Shown in pieces: positions 27,196-36,358 of a stretch of 56,745 bases of DNA. Under the pieces are notes generated by a model. That model did no database searches, was not told where the DNA came from, and worked only from the letters and a program-made list of their open reading frames with translations. Position numbers and translations under genes: made by a program. How positions within the stretch are numbered: the stretch's first letter is position 1; each line of letters opens with the position of its first letter. Origin of the DNA: Thermoanaerobaculia bacterium (GTDB taxonomy: Bacteria; Acidobacteriota; Thermoanaerobaculia; JALWYX01); assembly GCA_027078415.1 (NCBI GenBank), contig JALWYX010000040.1, positions 1 to 56,745 of the forward strand, in the 5' to 3' direction.

Positions 27196-27872
27196 TAGTA
27201 TTTCCAGGGAGTAATTGTGATCACGATCTTTTTTGGGTGTTGAACGATATTGTAGGTTTAAATACTGCCTATGTGTGGCATGAAGATACCAAGTTGGTAG
27301 ATTTTGATCTTATAGTATTACCGGGAGGGTTTTCCTATGGAGATTATTTGCGGTCGGGAGCTATAGCAGCTCGTTCTCCGATCATGGATGCTGTGAGAGA
27401 TGCTGCAGAGAAAGGTAGAGCTGTTATAGGTATATGTAACGGATTTCAAATTCTAACAGAGGCAGGCCTTTTACCGGGTGCTTTACTCCCTAATATAAAT
27501 CTTAGGTTTATCTCAACCTGGGTTTATATGAGAGTAGAAAATAATTCAACTGTTTTTACACATAAGTACAGAAAAGGGGAAATTATTAGAATGCCTATTG
27601 CGCATGCTGAGGGAAGGTATTACGTGGATAATGGGGCTCTTACTGAGTTGCAACGCAATGGACAGATCGTTTTTAGATACAGTGATGCTGAAGGTAATAG
27701 TGTAGATTACTGTAATCCCAACGGCTCAATCGATTTTATAGCAGGTATATGTAACAGGGCTGGGAACGTTTTGGGGCTTATGCCGCATCCGGAACGGTGT
27801 TGTGAAAGAAGCCTCGGAGGAGTCGATGGTTTACGAGTATTTACCAGTTTAGTTCAGTGCTTATCTAGCTAA
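27180..27872 (+). CDS. purQ: Phosphoribosylformylglycinamidine synthase, glutaminase subunit
   Basis: A class I glutamine amidotransferase of 230 aa that supplies ammonia to PurL. The nucleophile Cys is in GICNGFQILTEAG, and the catalytic His-Glu pair is in LMPHPERCCE. The opening VVFPGSNCDHD is typical of PurQ. The gene overlaps purS by 16 nt and is followed by purL after 12 nt. Confidence 0.97.
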   Translation: MRAAVVVFPGSNCDHDLFWVLNDIVGLNTAYVWHEDTKLVDFDLIVLPGGFSYGDYLRSGAIAARSPIMDAVRDAAEKGRAVIGICNGFQILTEAGLLPGALLPNINLRFISTWVYMRVENNSTVFTHKYRKGEIIRMPIAHAEGRYYVDNGALTELQRNGQIVFRYSDAEGNSVDYCNPNGSIDFIAGICNRAGNVLGLMPHPERCCERSLGGVDGLRVFTSLVQCLSS

Positions 27873-27884
27873 TAATATTTGGAA

Positions 27885-30068
27885 ATGGCAAAAAAGCGTT
27901 TTAGAGATTTTGGTCTTTCTGAAAACGAATACACCTCTCTTGTTGCTAAACTTGGTAGGGAGCCCACGAATGTTGAGCTAGCTATAATAGGTGCTCTCTG
28001 GTCAGAACATTGCTCTTATAAATCTTCAAAAATTTATTTGAGCTCTATGCCTCGGACTGGAGAGCGCGTTGTTGTATCTGAAGGGGAAAATGCAGGGGCT
28101 GTTGAGTTGGATGACGAATTAGTAGCTATTTTTAAAGTGGAAAGTCATAATCATCCAAGCTATATAGAGCCTTATCAGGGAGCAGCTACAGGAGTTGGTG
28201 GCATTTTGCGAGATATTTTTACTATGGGAGCTAGACCTATAGCGTTAATGGATCAGCTGTTTTTTGGTGAAAGTAAAGCTCCTAAGATGAGCCATCTTGT
28301 TTCTAGAGTAGTGAAAGGTATAGGCGATTACGGGAATAGAGTTGGTGTACCAACAGTTGGTGGCATGGTTTACGTGCATAGGTGCTATAACTTTAATATT
28401 TTAGTTAACGTTTTCGCTCTAGGTATAACAAGCAAACGTGGGATTTTCTCTTCTAAGGCAAAAGGGTTGGGTAACTATTTACTGTATGTTGGTAATTCTA
28501 CAGGTTTAGACGGTGTAAAGGGAGCTATTATGGCCTCCGATCGTTTCTCCTCGGAAAATAGCAGGGATGATATTTTACCTACAGTACAAATTGGTGATCC
28601 ATTTGTGGAAAAACTTCTTATAGAGGCTACTCTTGAAGCCCTTTCTACAGGATATGTAGTCGCACTCCAAGATATGGGTGCTGCTGGTTTGTCTTCTTCC
28701 TCTTATGAGATGGCGGCGAAAGGAGACGTAGGATTTGTCCTAGATCTCGACAGAGTACCTTTAAGAGAAGAAAATTTAACACCTGAAGCTATTATGCTTT
28801 CTGAAACTCAGGAGCGAATGCTTCTTGTTGTTATGAAAGATAAAGTAGAAGAAGTTAAAAACATATTTAACAAATGGGGAGTTCCTTCCGCAGTAGTAGG
28901 AAAAATCACTGACGATAGAATGGGTAAGGTGCTTTATAAAGGTAGTGAGATAGCTAATATACCGGTTTATTTAGAACCCCCAGTTTATAAAAGGGCAGTT
29001 GAACCGTACGTTCCCCCTCAAAAACCCTCCTTGTTTCCTCCTAAAAATGGAAAAGAGGTGGAAGAGATAGCTTCTACACTTGTGAGCACTCCTGAGATCG
29101 CTAATAAGGAATGGATATTTTCTCAATACGATTACATGGTTAGAACCAATACTGTAATACCTCCAGGTTCTGACGCTGCACTTTTAAGGATAAAAAAGAA
29201 GGATGTATCGTTAGCTATAACGAGTGATGTGAATCCTGCTTACTGTTTTTTAGATCCTTTCATAGGTACACTCCAGGCTATTGCTGAAGCTGCTAGGAAT
29301 TTAGCAAGTGTTGGAGCCGAGCCTCTGGGGGTTACTAATTGCCTAAATTTTGGTAACCCGGAGGATCCTAAAGTTATGTGGCAGTTTGCCCGTGCGGTAG
29401 ATGGAATATCTACAGGGTGCAAAACACTCGGGATTCCAGTAGTGTCAGGAAACGTTTCTTTTTATAACCAAACTGACGAAAATAGTGTATATCCTACACC
29501 TACTATAGTGATGGTTGGCATAAAAAAAGACGGTTATACCGTACCAAATTTCTTTAGAAAAGGTGGAGAAAAAATAGTTGCTATAGGAGCTCTTAGACAA
29601 GAGGAGTTTGGAGGTTCCCTTTATCAAAGATACATACTTAATAAAGAAGGAGGTAGACCTCCCACCGTTGATTTGAAATCTGAAATTAAAATTAATGATT
29701 TTGTGCGTTTTGTTATAAAAAAACGTCTAATTACCAGCGTTCACGATATTTCTGAAGGAGGATTACTCTTAGCACTTTTAGAAATGTCTTTCCCTCAATC
29801 TGTAGGATTTACAGTAGCAGTTGAAATACCTGCCGTGTCCCTTTTTTCTGAATCGCAAGGGGTTTTTATAGTAACGTGCGAGGATACTAACTTAGATCGT
29901 TTGTGCTACTTGGCCGATAGTCTTAATGTGCACTGTTCTGTTTTAGGTGATACGGTTGATCAAGATCTCTGGACGGTAGAATATGCTGAAGGCGTAGTAT
30001 CTTCGAGAGTGAGTAGTTTTAGTAAGTTATGGAATGAAGGGTTTAGTAGATATTTTGCGTTAGAGTAA
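27885..30068 (+). CDS. purL: Phosphoribosylformylglycinamidine synthase, synthetase subunit
   Basis: The small PurL (about 727 aa) of the three-subunit PurSQL enzyme, which converts FGAR to FGAM with ATP. SEHCSYKSSK and VESHNHPS near the N-terminus, GVGGILRDIFTMGARPIA and a duplicated AIRS-type half (from about 420) support it. The start is taken as ATG 27885. A TTG 6 nt upstream is equally in frame, and neither has a strong ribosome binding site. It is followed after 3 nt by purF. Confidence 0.97.
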   Translation: MAKKRFRDFGLSENEYTSLVAKLGREPTNVELAIIGALWSEHCSYKSSKIYLSSMPRTGERVVVSEGENAGAVELDDELVAIFKVESHNHPSYIEPYQGAATGVGGILRDIFTMGARPIALMDQLFFGESKAPKMSHLVSRVVKGIGDYGNRVGVPTVGGMVYVHRCYNFNILVNVFALGITSKRGIFSSKAKGLGNYLLYVGNSTGLDGVKGAIMASDRFSSENSRDDILPTVQIGDPFVEKLLIEATLEALSTGYVVALQDMGAAGLSSSSYEMAAKGDVGFVLDLDRVPLREENLTPEAIMLSETQERMLLVVMKDKVEEVKNIFNKWGVPSAVVGKITDDRMGKVLYKGSEIANIPVYLEPPVYKRAVEPYVPPQKPSLFPPKNGKEVEEIASTLVSTPEIANKEWIFSQYDYMVRTNTVIPPGSDAALLRIKKKDVSLAITSDVNPAYCFLDPFIGTLQAIAEAARNLASVGAEPLGVTNCLNFGNPEDPKVMWQFARAVDGISTGCKTLGIPVVSGNVSFYNQTDENSVYPTPTIVMVGIKKDGYTVPNFFRKGGEKIVAIGALRQEEFGGSLYQRYILNKEGGRPPTVDLKSEIKINDFVRFVIKKRLITSVHDISEGGLLLALLEMSFPQSVGFTVAVEIPAVSLFSESQGVFIVTCEDTNLDRLCYLADSLNVHCSVLGDTVDQDLWTVEYAEGVVSSRVSSFSKLWNEGFSRYFALE

Positions 30069-30071
30069 ATA

Positions 30072-31463
30072 GTGTGTGGAATATTCGGTATAGAGAATAG
30101 CGATTTAGCTTCATATTTTACCTATCTAGGTCTTTATGCTTTGCAGCATAGGGGTCAAGAGAGTGCTGGTATTGCTTCATGGGATGGCAAACTCGTACAC
30201 GTTGAAAGAGGTATGGGTGAAATATCGGAAATATTTAGTGAGAGTTTTGTAAAAAATTTGGAAGGCTTTAGAGCAATAGGACATACCCGTTATTCAACAG
30301 CAGGAGTGAGTTCTCTTAGAAACGCACAACCCATAGCTGTTAATACTTCTTTAGGACCTCTAGCTATTGTACATAACGGTAATATAGTGAATGCTACTTT
30401 TTTAAGAGAACAGCTAGAAAAAGAGGGTTCTATCTTTCAGACTACTAGCGATACAGAAGTAATACTACATCTGGTAGCTAAGTTTTCGAGAGATGGTTCT
30501 ATTTTAAAAGCTTTGTATAACGCTTTATTGAAGGTAAAAGGTGCTTATAGTTTGTTGCTTATAGCCCAAGATAGCCTTATAGCAGCTAAGGATCCTTGGG
30601 GTTTTAGACCTTTGGTTATGGGAAAAATAGAGGATGCTATTTGTTTTGCCTCTGAAAACTGCGCTTTTGATTTGATCGGAGCGGAGTTTATAAGAGAGTT
30701 AAAACCAGGGGAGATAGTTGTAGTACAAGGAGACAACGTTCAATCCTTTTTTTTACCTTCTGCATCTGTTTCTACACCGTGTTTGTTTGAGCTGGTCTAT
30801 TTCTCTAGACCTGATAGCACCGTCTTTGGAGAAGATGTGGCAGCTAGAAGAATTGAGATGGGGAAACTTTTAGCAAAAGAAGCACCTGTAGATGCTGATA
30901 TAGTTTCTCCCGTGCCAGATAGTGGTCTTTTCGCAGCTTTAGGATTTGCTCAGCAGTCAGGAATACCCTTTTCTTATGCTCTGATAAGAAACCATTACGT
31001 GGGTAGAACATTTATTCAACCTACAGGTAAGATAAGAGATTTTAGAGTTAAAGTTAAGTTGAATCCCGTCAAATCGGTTATAAAGGATAGAAGGTTAGTG
31101 TTGGTAGATGATTCTATAGTGAGGGGAACAACTTCCCGCAAGCTGATAAGAATGCTTAGAGAAGCTGGAGCTAAAGAAGTTCACTTTCGCGTTTCTTCTC
31201 CTCCAACAAAATGGCCGTGCTGTTACGGTATAGACACTCCTACTAAAGAAGAGCTTATAGCGGCCAATAAGTCTATAGAGGAAATTCGTAACTTTTTAGA
31301 AGTAGATTCTTTAGCTTATCTTTCCCTAGATGCGTTGCTTAGTACTGTAAATAATAAAACTTTTTGTACCGCTTGTTGGAATGGAGATTATCCTGTTACT
31401 ATTCCCAAATCCTACAGGCGTAGTCCAAGGTTATTTCCAATAAAAACTGAGGAGGATATATGA
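30072..31463 (+). CDS. purF: Amidophosphoribosyltransferase
   Basis: Catalyses the first committed step of purine synthesis, PRPP plus glutamine to phosphoribosylamine. The GTG start is followed directly by Cys2, the glutaminase nucleophile (MCGIFGIE), so there is no propeptide of the B. subtilis kind. The PRPP loop is LVLVDDSIVRGTTSRK. Cysteines in WPCCYGID and FCTACWNGDYP match the positions that hold the 4Fe-4S cluster in the Bacillus-type enzyme, which suggests oxygen-sensitive turnover. Length 463 aa. The end overlaps purM by 4 nt. Confidence 0.97.
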   Translation: MCGIFGIENSDLASYFTYLGLYALQHRGQESAGIASWDGKLVHVERGMGEISEIFSESFVKNLEGFRAIGHTRYSTAGVSSLRNAQPIAVNTSLGPLAIVHNGNIVNATFLREQLEKEGSIFQTTSDTEVILHLVAKFSRDGSILKALYNALLKVKGAYSLLLIAQDSLIAAKDPWGFRPLVMGKIEDAICFASENCAFDLIGAEFIRELKPGEIVVVQGDNVQSFFLPSASVSTPCLFELVYFSRPDSTVFGEDVAARRIEMGKLLAKEAPVDADIVSPVPDSGLFAALGFAQQSGIPFSYALIRNHYVGRTFIQPTGKIRDFRVKVKLNPVKSVIKDRRLVLVDDSIVRGTTSRKLIRMLREAGAKEVHFRVSSPPTKWPCCYGIDTPTKEELIAANKSIEEIRNFLEVDSLAYLSLDALLSTVNNKTFCTACWNGDYPVTIPKSYRRSPRLFPIKTEEDI

Positions 31464-32482
31464 AAAGTTCTAAGTATAGGGAAGCGGGAGTTGACTTAAG
31501 TAAATATGAATCTATTGTTAATAAAATTAAGAAACTTATGGGTGATGATGTACAAACAGGACATTTCGGTGGTTTTTTCCCTTTGAATTCTAAAACGGTT
31601 CTCGTTTCATCCATAGATGGTGTAGGAACAAAACTTATAGTAGCTCGTATGGCAAAAAAAGTACATTTGGTCGGCAAAGATCTTGTAAACCATTGTGTTA
31701 ACGATATATTGGCAACTGGAGCAACTCCGTTGTTTTTTATGGATTATATAGCTTCTTCCCTATTGAACGAAAAACAGGTGATTAGAATTATTGACTCTAT
31801 TAAAGATGCTTGTAAAGAAAATGAAGTAGCTCTTGTAGGTGGTGAAACGGCAGAGATGCCTGGAATTTATAATAACGGGGAGTGGGAGATAGTAGGTGCA
31901 ATAGTAGGTATAGTTGAAAGTGATAAAATCCTCGGTAAACACAACGTTAAGGAGAATAATATTCTAGTCGGGCTACCTTCTACAGGTTTGCATACAAATG
32001 GATACTCTTTGGCTAGGAAAATCGTTTTCGATAAATTGGGTTACTCTCTCAATACCAAAATTAGACGTTTAAATAACAAAAGTGTAGAGGAACTGTTACT
32101 AGTCCCTCATATCTCTTATAGAGGTTACCTCCAAGAGGTGTTACAAAAAGGCCTAGTAGGTGCTATAGCTCATATAACTGGAGGGGGAATTACAGGTAAC
32201 TTAGTTAGAGTGTTACCGCACGATTTAGATGCTGTTATATATTTGGGTAGCTGGGAAATACCTCCTATCTTTACCTTTCTTAAAGAGAAGGGAGAGATAG
32301 AGGACGAAGAAATGTTTACTGTTTTCAATATGGGAATAGGTATGATTCTAGTTGTGGATCCGGAAAATCTTTCTACCGTTTTAAATCTTTTAAAGAGTCG
32401 AGGAATGAAAGGAGAGATCATAGGTAGAATCACCAAAGGTAGAGGAAAAGTGATTTATGACTATCCTAAAAAAGAGTTCTAA
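31460..32482 (+). CDS. purM: Phosphoribosylformylglycinamidine cyclo-ligase
   Basis: AIR synthetase of 340 aa, the fifth pathway step. Diagnostic stretches are YREAGVDLSKYESIVNKIK, SSIDGVGTKLIVAR, LVNHCVNDILATGATPLFF, LVGGETAEMPGIY and HITGGGITGNLVRVLP. A strong ribosome binding site (GAGGAGG) precedes the ATG inside the end of purF, so it is translated efficiently despite the 4-nt overlap. The end overlaps purN. Confidence 0.97.
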   Translation: MKSSKYREAGVDLSKYESIVNKIKKLMGDDVQTGHFGGFFPLNSKTVLVSSIDGVGTKLIVARMAKKVHLVGKDLVNHCVNDILATGATPLFFMDYIASSLLNEKQVIRIIDSIKDACKENEVALVGGETAEMPGIYNNGEWEIVGAIVGIVESDKILGKHNVKENNILVGLPSTGLHTNGYSLARKIVFDKLGYSLNTKIRRLNNKSVEELLLVPHISYRGYLQEVLQKGLVGAIAHITGGGITGNLVRVLPHDLDAVIYLGSWEIPPIFTFLKEKGEIEDEEMFTVFNMGIGMILVVDPENLSTVLNLLKSRGMKGEIIGRITKGRGKVIYDYPKKEF

Positions 32483-33083
32483 GGTGAGAATTGCTGTGAT
32501 GCTTTCCGGCAAAGGTACTACTTTTGAAGCCCTGCAAAATGCAATAAAGAGGGATGATATTCCAGCAGAGATAGAGGTTGTAATCTCTAATAACCCTGAT
32601 GCTTTTGGTGTCAAAAGGGCCCAGAAGTTTGGGTTGCCTGTGGAGGTAATTTCTCACAAAAATTTTTCTTCAAGGGAAGAGCATGAACGGGCTATAATAG
32701 ATGTTTTAAACGTGTATAAGGTTGAGTGGATATGTTTAGCAGGTTATATGCGTATTTTAACGCGTTTTTTTGTAGATAAGTATTATTTGCGTATATTAAA
32801 TACACATCCTAGCCTTCTTCCTGCATTTCCCGGTGTTGACGCTCCACGACAAGCTTTAGAATATGGAGCAAAGATTACAGGATGCACTATCCACTTTGTG
32901 GATTACGGAGTAGATACAGGCCCTATAGTTTTGCAGAGGTGTGTTCCTGTGTATGATAACGATACTGTAGAGAGTTTGACTAAAAGAATTCAAGAGCAAG
33001 AGTATATAGCCTATCCTGAAGCATTGCATAAATTATTAACCAAAAGGTGGGAGTTGAGGGGAAGACGTGTTGTATTCTATTAA
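32457..33083 (+). CDS. purN: Phosphoribosylglycinamide formyltransferase
   Basis: A folate-dependent GAR transformylase. The core RIAVMLSGKGTTFEALQNAI, the catalytic segment LNTHPSLLPAFPG and HFVDYGVDTGPIVLQ (Asn, His and Asp of the active site) are intact. Two starts are possible. ATG 32457 (208 aa) lies within purM. GTG 32484 is 1 nt after the purM stop and gives the canonical short N-terminus MRIAVMLSGKG. The pathway genes purD, purE, purK and purB are not in the window. Confidence 0.95.
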   Translation: MTILKKSSKVRIAVMLSGKGTTFEALQNAIKRDDIPAEIEVVISNNPDAFGVKRAQKFGLPVEVISHKNFSSREEHERAIIDVLNVYKVEWICLAGYMRILTRFFVDKYYLRILNTHPSLLPAFPGVDAPRQALEYGAKITGCTIHFVDYGVDTGPIVLQRCVPVYDNDTVESLTKRIQEQEYIAYPEALHKLLTKRWELRGRRVVFY

Positions 33084-33098
33084 GGGAGGTTTTTAAAT

Positions 33099-33542
33099 AT
33101 GGGTGAGAAAACTATACTGGTTACAACCGATTTTTCTGACCTTTCAAAGAGAGCGATAGCTGAGGCGGTTAAATTGGCACGTTACGCTGGTGCAAAGATA
33201 ATTCTTTTTTATGCAGTAGAAGACACCTTGCCTCCTCTTTTCTATGGTCCTGAACCTGTTATATCACGAGAAGAGGTGCTTAAAAGACATGAATCGAAGG
33301 CTAAAGAAGCGTTAATAGATCTAGCGAAGGAAATTCCTGATGAACTTTTCCTCAAGCCTAAGGTGTCTGTAGGAGATGCTAGATATTCTATAGTGGAAGC
33401 TGCTAAAGAAGAAAACGTCGAATATATAGTAATGGCTACTCATGGACATTCTGCTTTTGGTGCATTTCTTCTAGGTAGTACTACCCATTACGTTGTAAAT
33501 AAAGCTCCTTGCCCTGTAGTAGTTGTACCTGCTCGCAAATGA
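33099..33542 (+). CDS. Universal stress protein (UspA family)
   Basis: A 147-aa cytoplasmic protein of the Usp fold. It opens ILVTTDFSDLSKRAIAEAVK and has the ATP-binding signature near the end (MATHGHSAFGAFLLGSTTH, then CPVVVVP). UspA-type proteins bind ATP and aid stress survival, and the precise role is undefined. The ribosome binding site AGGGAGG is strong. It is the last gene of the run starting at 21191 and converges with a GGDEF gene 25 nt away, without a clear terminator. Confidence 0.9.
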   Translation: MGEKTILVTTDFSDLSKRAIAEAVKLARYAGAKIILFYAVEDTLPPLFYGPEPVISREEVLKRHESKAKEALIDLAKEIPDELFLKPKVSVGDARYSIVEAAKEENVEYIVMATHGHSAFGAFLLGSTTHYVVNKAPCPVVVVPARK

Positions 33543-33567
33543 AGGATAAATTTTAAAGGTGCGGGTA

Positions 33568-35106
33568 TTAATCCTGGACCTCTAGGGAGGGAGAGTAATA
33601 GGTGTCTTTCCCTACATAGTGGAAAACTTTATTTCTTCCTTCACTTTTTGCTTTGTAAAGAGCTTTGTCTGCAAAATCTATAAGTTGGAGATAACTTTTA
33701 ACTAAGATGTCGGGAAACGCTGCAACGCCACAACTAACTGTTATTCTTATTTCTTTCCTGCCATGAACGAAAGGGTTTTTCTCTATATTAGACCTGATAC
33801 GTTCTGCGATATTTGTAATTAACTCACCATTAGCTTCAGGTATTACAATTACAAACTCCTCCCCTCCGTAGCGTGCTACTAAATCTGTCGGCCTTAATGA
33901 ATTTTTTATGATGTTAAGAACATGCTTTAACACGTTGTCTCCCACCGAATGTCCGTAAGTGTCGTTTATTTTTTTGAAATGATCTATATCAAGAACGATC
34001 ACTCCTACACTACCACCTTTTTTATATATACGAGTAAAATAGGATCCCAGATAAGCCTCCAATACTCTCCTGTTGCTTGTATCTAGCAAAGTGTCCGTTG
34101 AAGCAACCTTTGCTAAATAATACTTCTCTATAGTTGCTAGAATTCCTACCATAAGGTTGTTTAACCTTTCTATATCCGCTGTTCTTGCTATCCTTGGGTC
34201 GTACCATATAATTATTTCGCCCATTTTAGCGTATTGTTTGATTGTTATAGAATAATTTAGAGTTTTCCAGCCTATTATCCTGTGAAAGCCGGGAAGTGGA
34301 GGGGGCTTCTCTGGTATTCTGGCTCTGCCTTTGAATACCTTTTCTGACGGTGATAAATAGAACCTTTCATCTTCTTTACCTTCTCCCAAAATTATTTCTA
34401 TCCAGTTAGCTGGGAATACTTTTTTTATTTGTAACAGCAGGTTTTTTATAAATTGAGTTTCGTCTAAATGTATTTTTGTCAATTCAAACGATATACCTAA
34501 AGCGTCTAGTAGATCTTTTTTTTGTGATGTTAAGGTTAATAGCTTTTCTTCTAGATCTAGTATTATGTATAACGCTACAGCTGTAGATAAGAGAAGAAGA
34601 AAAGTTACGTTTGTAGAATTTTTTGTCAAATTTAGCAAACTTATCACAAGAGTAGTTGTAATAAGGCTTAAAGTTTCTACTATGATGAAATATATATTGG
34701 TTGAAAATAGTTTGGAGTGTTTAAGTACAATAGCGATCAGATAGATACTCCACCATTGCAGCAGAGCAATAAATGGGGGCAACTTTGAGATTATAAGTAG
34801 TGCATAACTTGTAGAAAGTATAATGAGCAATATGGCTTGCTTTTTGGGTAAGTGTAATGTTTTAGCCGAGAAAAATGTTATAAGTATAACTTGCCACAGG
34901 TTTTCAGGAGTATCTAGCAAAAAAAGTGGGATATTTAGGAATGGTAGTAAAGGTGAGATTGAAGTGTAGGGAATTTTCTTCTTTTTATATACAAGTAGCA
35001 GAGGGAGTATGGTAAAGGCGGTTGTTGCGAAGATAGCAATGCCTTTGATATTGTTGCTGGATATAGCAGATATTGCTAAAAGTAGATATATGTTGGATAT
35101 AGTCAT
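33568..35106 (-). CDS. Membrane diguanylate cyclase (GGDEF)
   Basis: A 512-aa protein. Residues about 1-185 hold around six hydrophobic membrane segments, a linker region spans about 190-335, and the GGDEF domain spans about 336-505. The active-site motif is GGEEF (414-418), preceded by VLDIDHFKKINDTYGHSVGD. The inhibitory I-site RPTD (405-408) sits five residues before it, as in product-inhibited cyclases. It should make cyclic di-GMP in response to a membrane signal. The HD-GYP protein about 7 kb away could be its counterpart. Divergent from mglB. Confidence 0.92.
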   Translation of the reverse strand: MTISNIYLLLAISAISSNNIKGIAIFATTAFTILPLLLVYKKKKIPYTSISPLLPFLNIPLFLLDTPENLWQVILITFFSAKTLHLPKKQAILLIILSTSYALLIISKLPPFIALLQWWSIYLIAIVLKHSKLFSTNIYFIIVETLSLITTTLVISLLNLTKNSTNVTFLLLLSTAVALYIILDLEEKLLTLTSQKKDLLDALGISFELTKIHLDETQFIKNLLLQIKKVFPANWIEIILGEGKEDERFYLSPSEKVFKGRARIPEKPPPLPGFHRIIGWKTLNYSITIKQYAKMGEIIIWYDPRIARTADIERLNNLMVGILATIEKYYLAKVASTDTLLDTSNRRVLEAYLGSYFTRIYKKGGSVGVIVLDIDHFKKINDTYGHSVGDNVLKHVLNIIKNSLRPTDLVARYGGEEFVIVIPEANGELITNIAERIRSNIEKNPFVHGRKEIRITVSCGVAAFPDILVKSYLQLIDFADKALYKAKSEGRNKVFHYVGKDTYYSPSLEVQD

Positions 35107-35189
35107 AAAATATTTTTGATATTTGTTATAGAAACCCTACCTATTTATAATAAAGTTTATAGTATGGTTGGCTTTTTAGATAGAAAGAG

Positions 35190-35219
35190 TTATCCTTGAA
35201 GAATAAGAGGGTATATAAT
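35190..35219 (+). promoter_or_regulatory. Candidate promoter of mglBA-glmU'-glmS run
   Basis: A perfect TATAAT at 35214-35219, 18 nt after a weak TTATCC, sits about 18 nt before the mglB start. The close distance leaves a very short leader. A second TATAAT-like site lies near 35141-35146. Evidence is the -10 match and the divergent intergenic position. Confidence 0.3.
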
Positions 35220-35236
35220 TTTCTAGATGAGGAAGG

Positions 35237-35731
35237 ATGATGGATAGCGCGTACTTTGTTTTGTTTGGAGAGGATTTTGAGAAACTTCAGAAGGTTCTTG
35301 AGAAATTGGTTGTAGATTCTAACGCCAGGGCGGTTTTTCTAATAGATAAAAATGGACAGCAGATAGCTGCTGCAGGAGAGGTTGATAAGTATGATACTAC
35401 TTCGTTAGCTTCTCTTACAGCGGGTAACGTAGCTGCTACGGATGGTTTAGCTAAGCTTATAGGTGAACGTGAATTTTCTGTGTTATTCCATGAAGGAAAG
35501 AGAGATCATATTCATATATCTATAGTTGCCAAGAAAGCCATATTGCTGGTTATTTTCGACGATAGATCCTCTTTAGGATTGGTGAGATTACGCGTCAAGA
35601 GGGCTAGTGAGAGTATGAAGAAGATATTTGATGATATAGAAAGGAAATCTAAAGAAGAGGTTGGCAATAAAGCAAGTAGCCCTTTTGCGGAGATAACAGA
35701 CGAAGATATTGATGCACTTTTTAGCGAGTAA
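35237..35731 (+). CDS. mglB: MglB, Roadblock/LC7 GAP for MglA
   Basis: A 164-aa Roadblock-domain protein that closely follows Myxococcus MglB: NARAVFLIDKNGQQIAAAGE, DTTSLASLTAGNVAATDGLA, and the C-terminal SPFAEITDEDIDALFSE. In Myxococcus MglB is the GTPase-activating protein of MglA and marks the lagging cell pole. A second ATG (35240) has slightly better spacing to GAGG. mglA follows after 37 nt. Confidence 0.93.
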   Translation: MMDSAYFVLFGEDFEKLQKVLEKLVVDSNARAVFLIDKNGQQIAAAGEVDKYDTTSLASLTAGNVAATDGLAKLIGEREFSVLFHEGKRDHIHISIVAKKAILLVIFDDRSSLGLVRLRVKRASESMKKIFDDIERKSKEEVGNKASSPFAEITDEDIDALFSE

Positions 35732-35768
35732 TTTTTACTCTTATAAAAAATTTGCTAGAGGCTGAAAG

Positions 35769-36353
35769 ATGGTTTTTATTAACTATGTACGTAAAGAAAT
35801 AAATTGCAAAATAGTTTATTACGGGCCTGGATTGGGTGGGAAAACTACCAATTTGCAATGGATATATGAACATACTCCCCAAGAGAGAAAGGGAAAAATG
35901 ATAGCGTTGGCAACAGAAGCGGATAGAACTCTATTTTTTGACTTTTTACCACTAGATCTGGGCACTATAAAAGGTTTTACTACCAGGTTTCAGCTTTATA
36001 CTGTTCCTGGACAAGTATTTTACGATGCTAGTAGAAAGTTGATATTAAAGGGTGCAGATGGTGTAGTGTTTGTAGCGGATAGTCAGAGAGATAGAATGGA
36101 TGCAAATATCGAGTCTGTAAGGAATCTTGAGCAAAACTTGAAAGAGCACGGTTTAGATTTGAAAACTATTCCTTACGTATTACAGTTCAATAAGAGAGAT
36201 TTGCCTAATATAGTTCCAGTTGAGGAGATGTATAGGATCCTGAACTACAAAAGAGAACCAACTTTTCAAGCTGTAGCTGTTAGAGGTATAGGGGTTTTTG
36301 AAACTCTGAAGGCTATAGCTAAATTGGTGTTAAAAGAGCTTAAGAAAAAGTAG
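35769..36353 (+). CDS. mglA: MglA, Ras-like polarity GTPase
   Basis: A 194-aa small GTPase. It has P-loop [10 protein letters not shown], the MglA-specific [20 protein letters not shown] in the switch II region, [17 protein letters not shown], and the base-recognition motif QFNKRDLP. The match to Myxococcus MglA runs the full length, from the opening [20 protein letters not shown] onward. MglA-GTP sets front-rear polarity and drives motility apparatus in Myxococcus; other bacteria use it in cell-shape or predation-linked polarity. No motility genes flank it here. Six nt separate it from the next gene. Confidence 0.95.
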   Translation: MVFINYVRKEINCKIVYYGPGLGGKTTNLQWIYEHTPQERKGKMIALATEADRTLFFDFLPLDLGTIKGFTTRFQLYTVPGQVFYDASRKLILKGADGVVFVADSQRDRMDANIESVRNLEQNLKEHGLDLKTIPYVLQFNKRDLPNIVPVEEMYRILNYKREPTFQAVAVRGIGVFETLKAIAKLVLKELKKK

Positions 36354-36358
36354 TTTTA

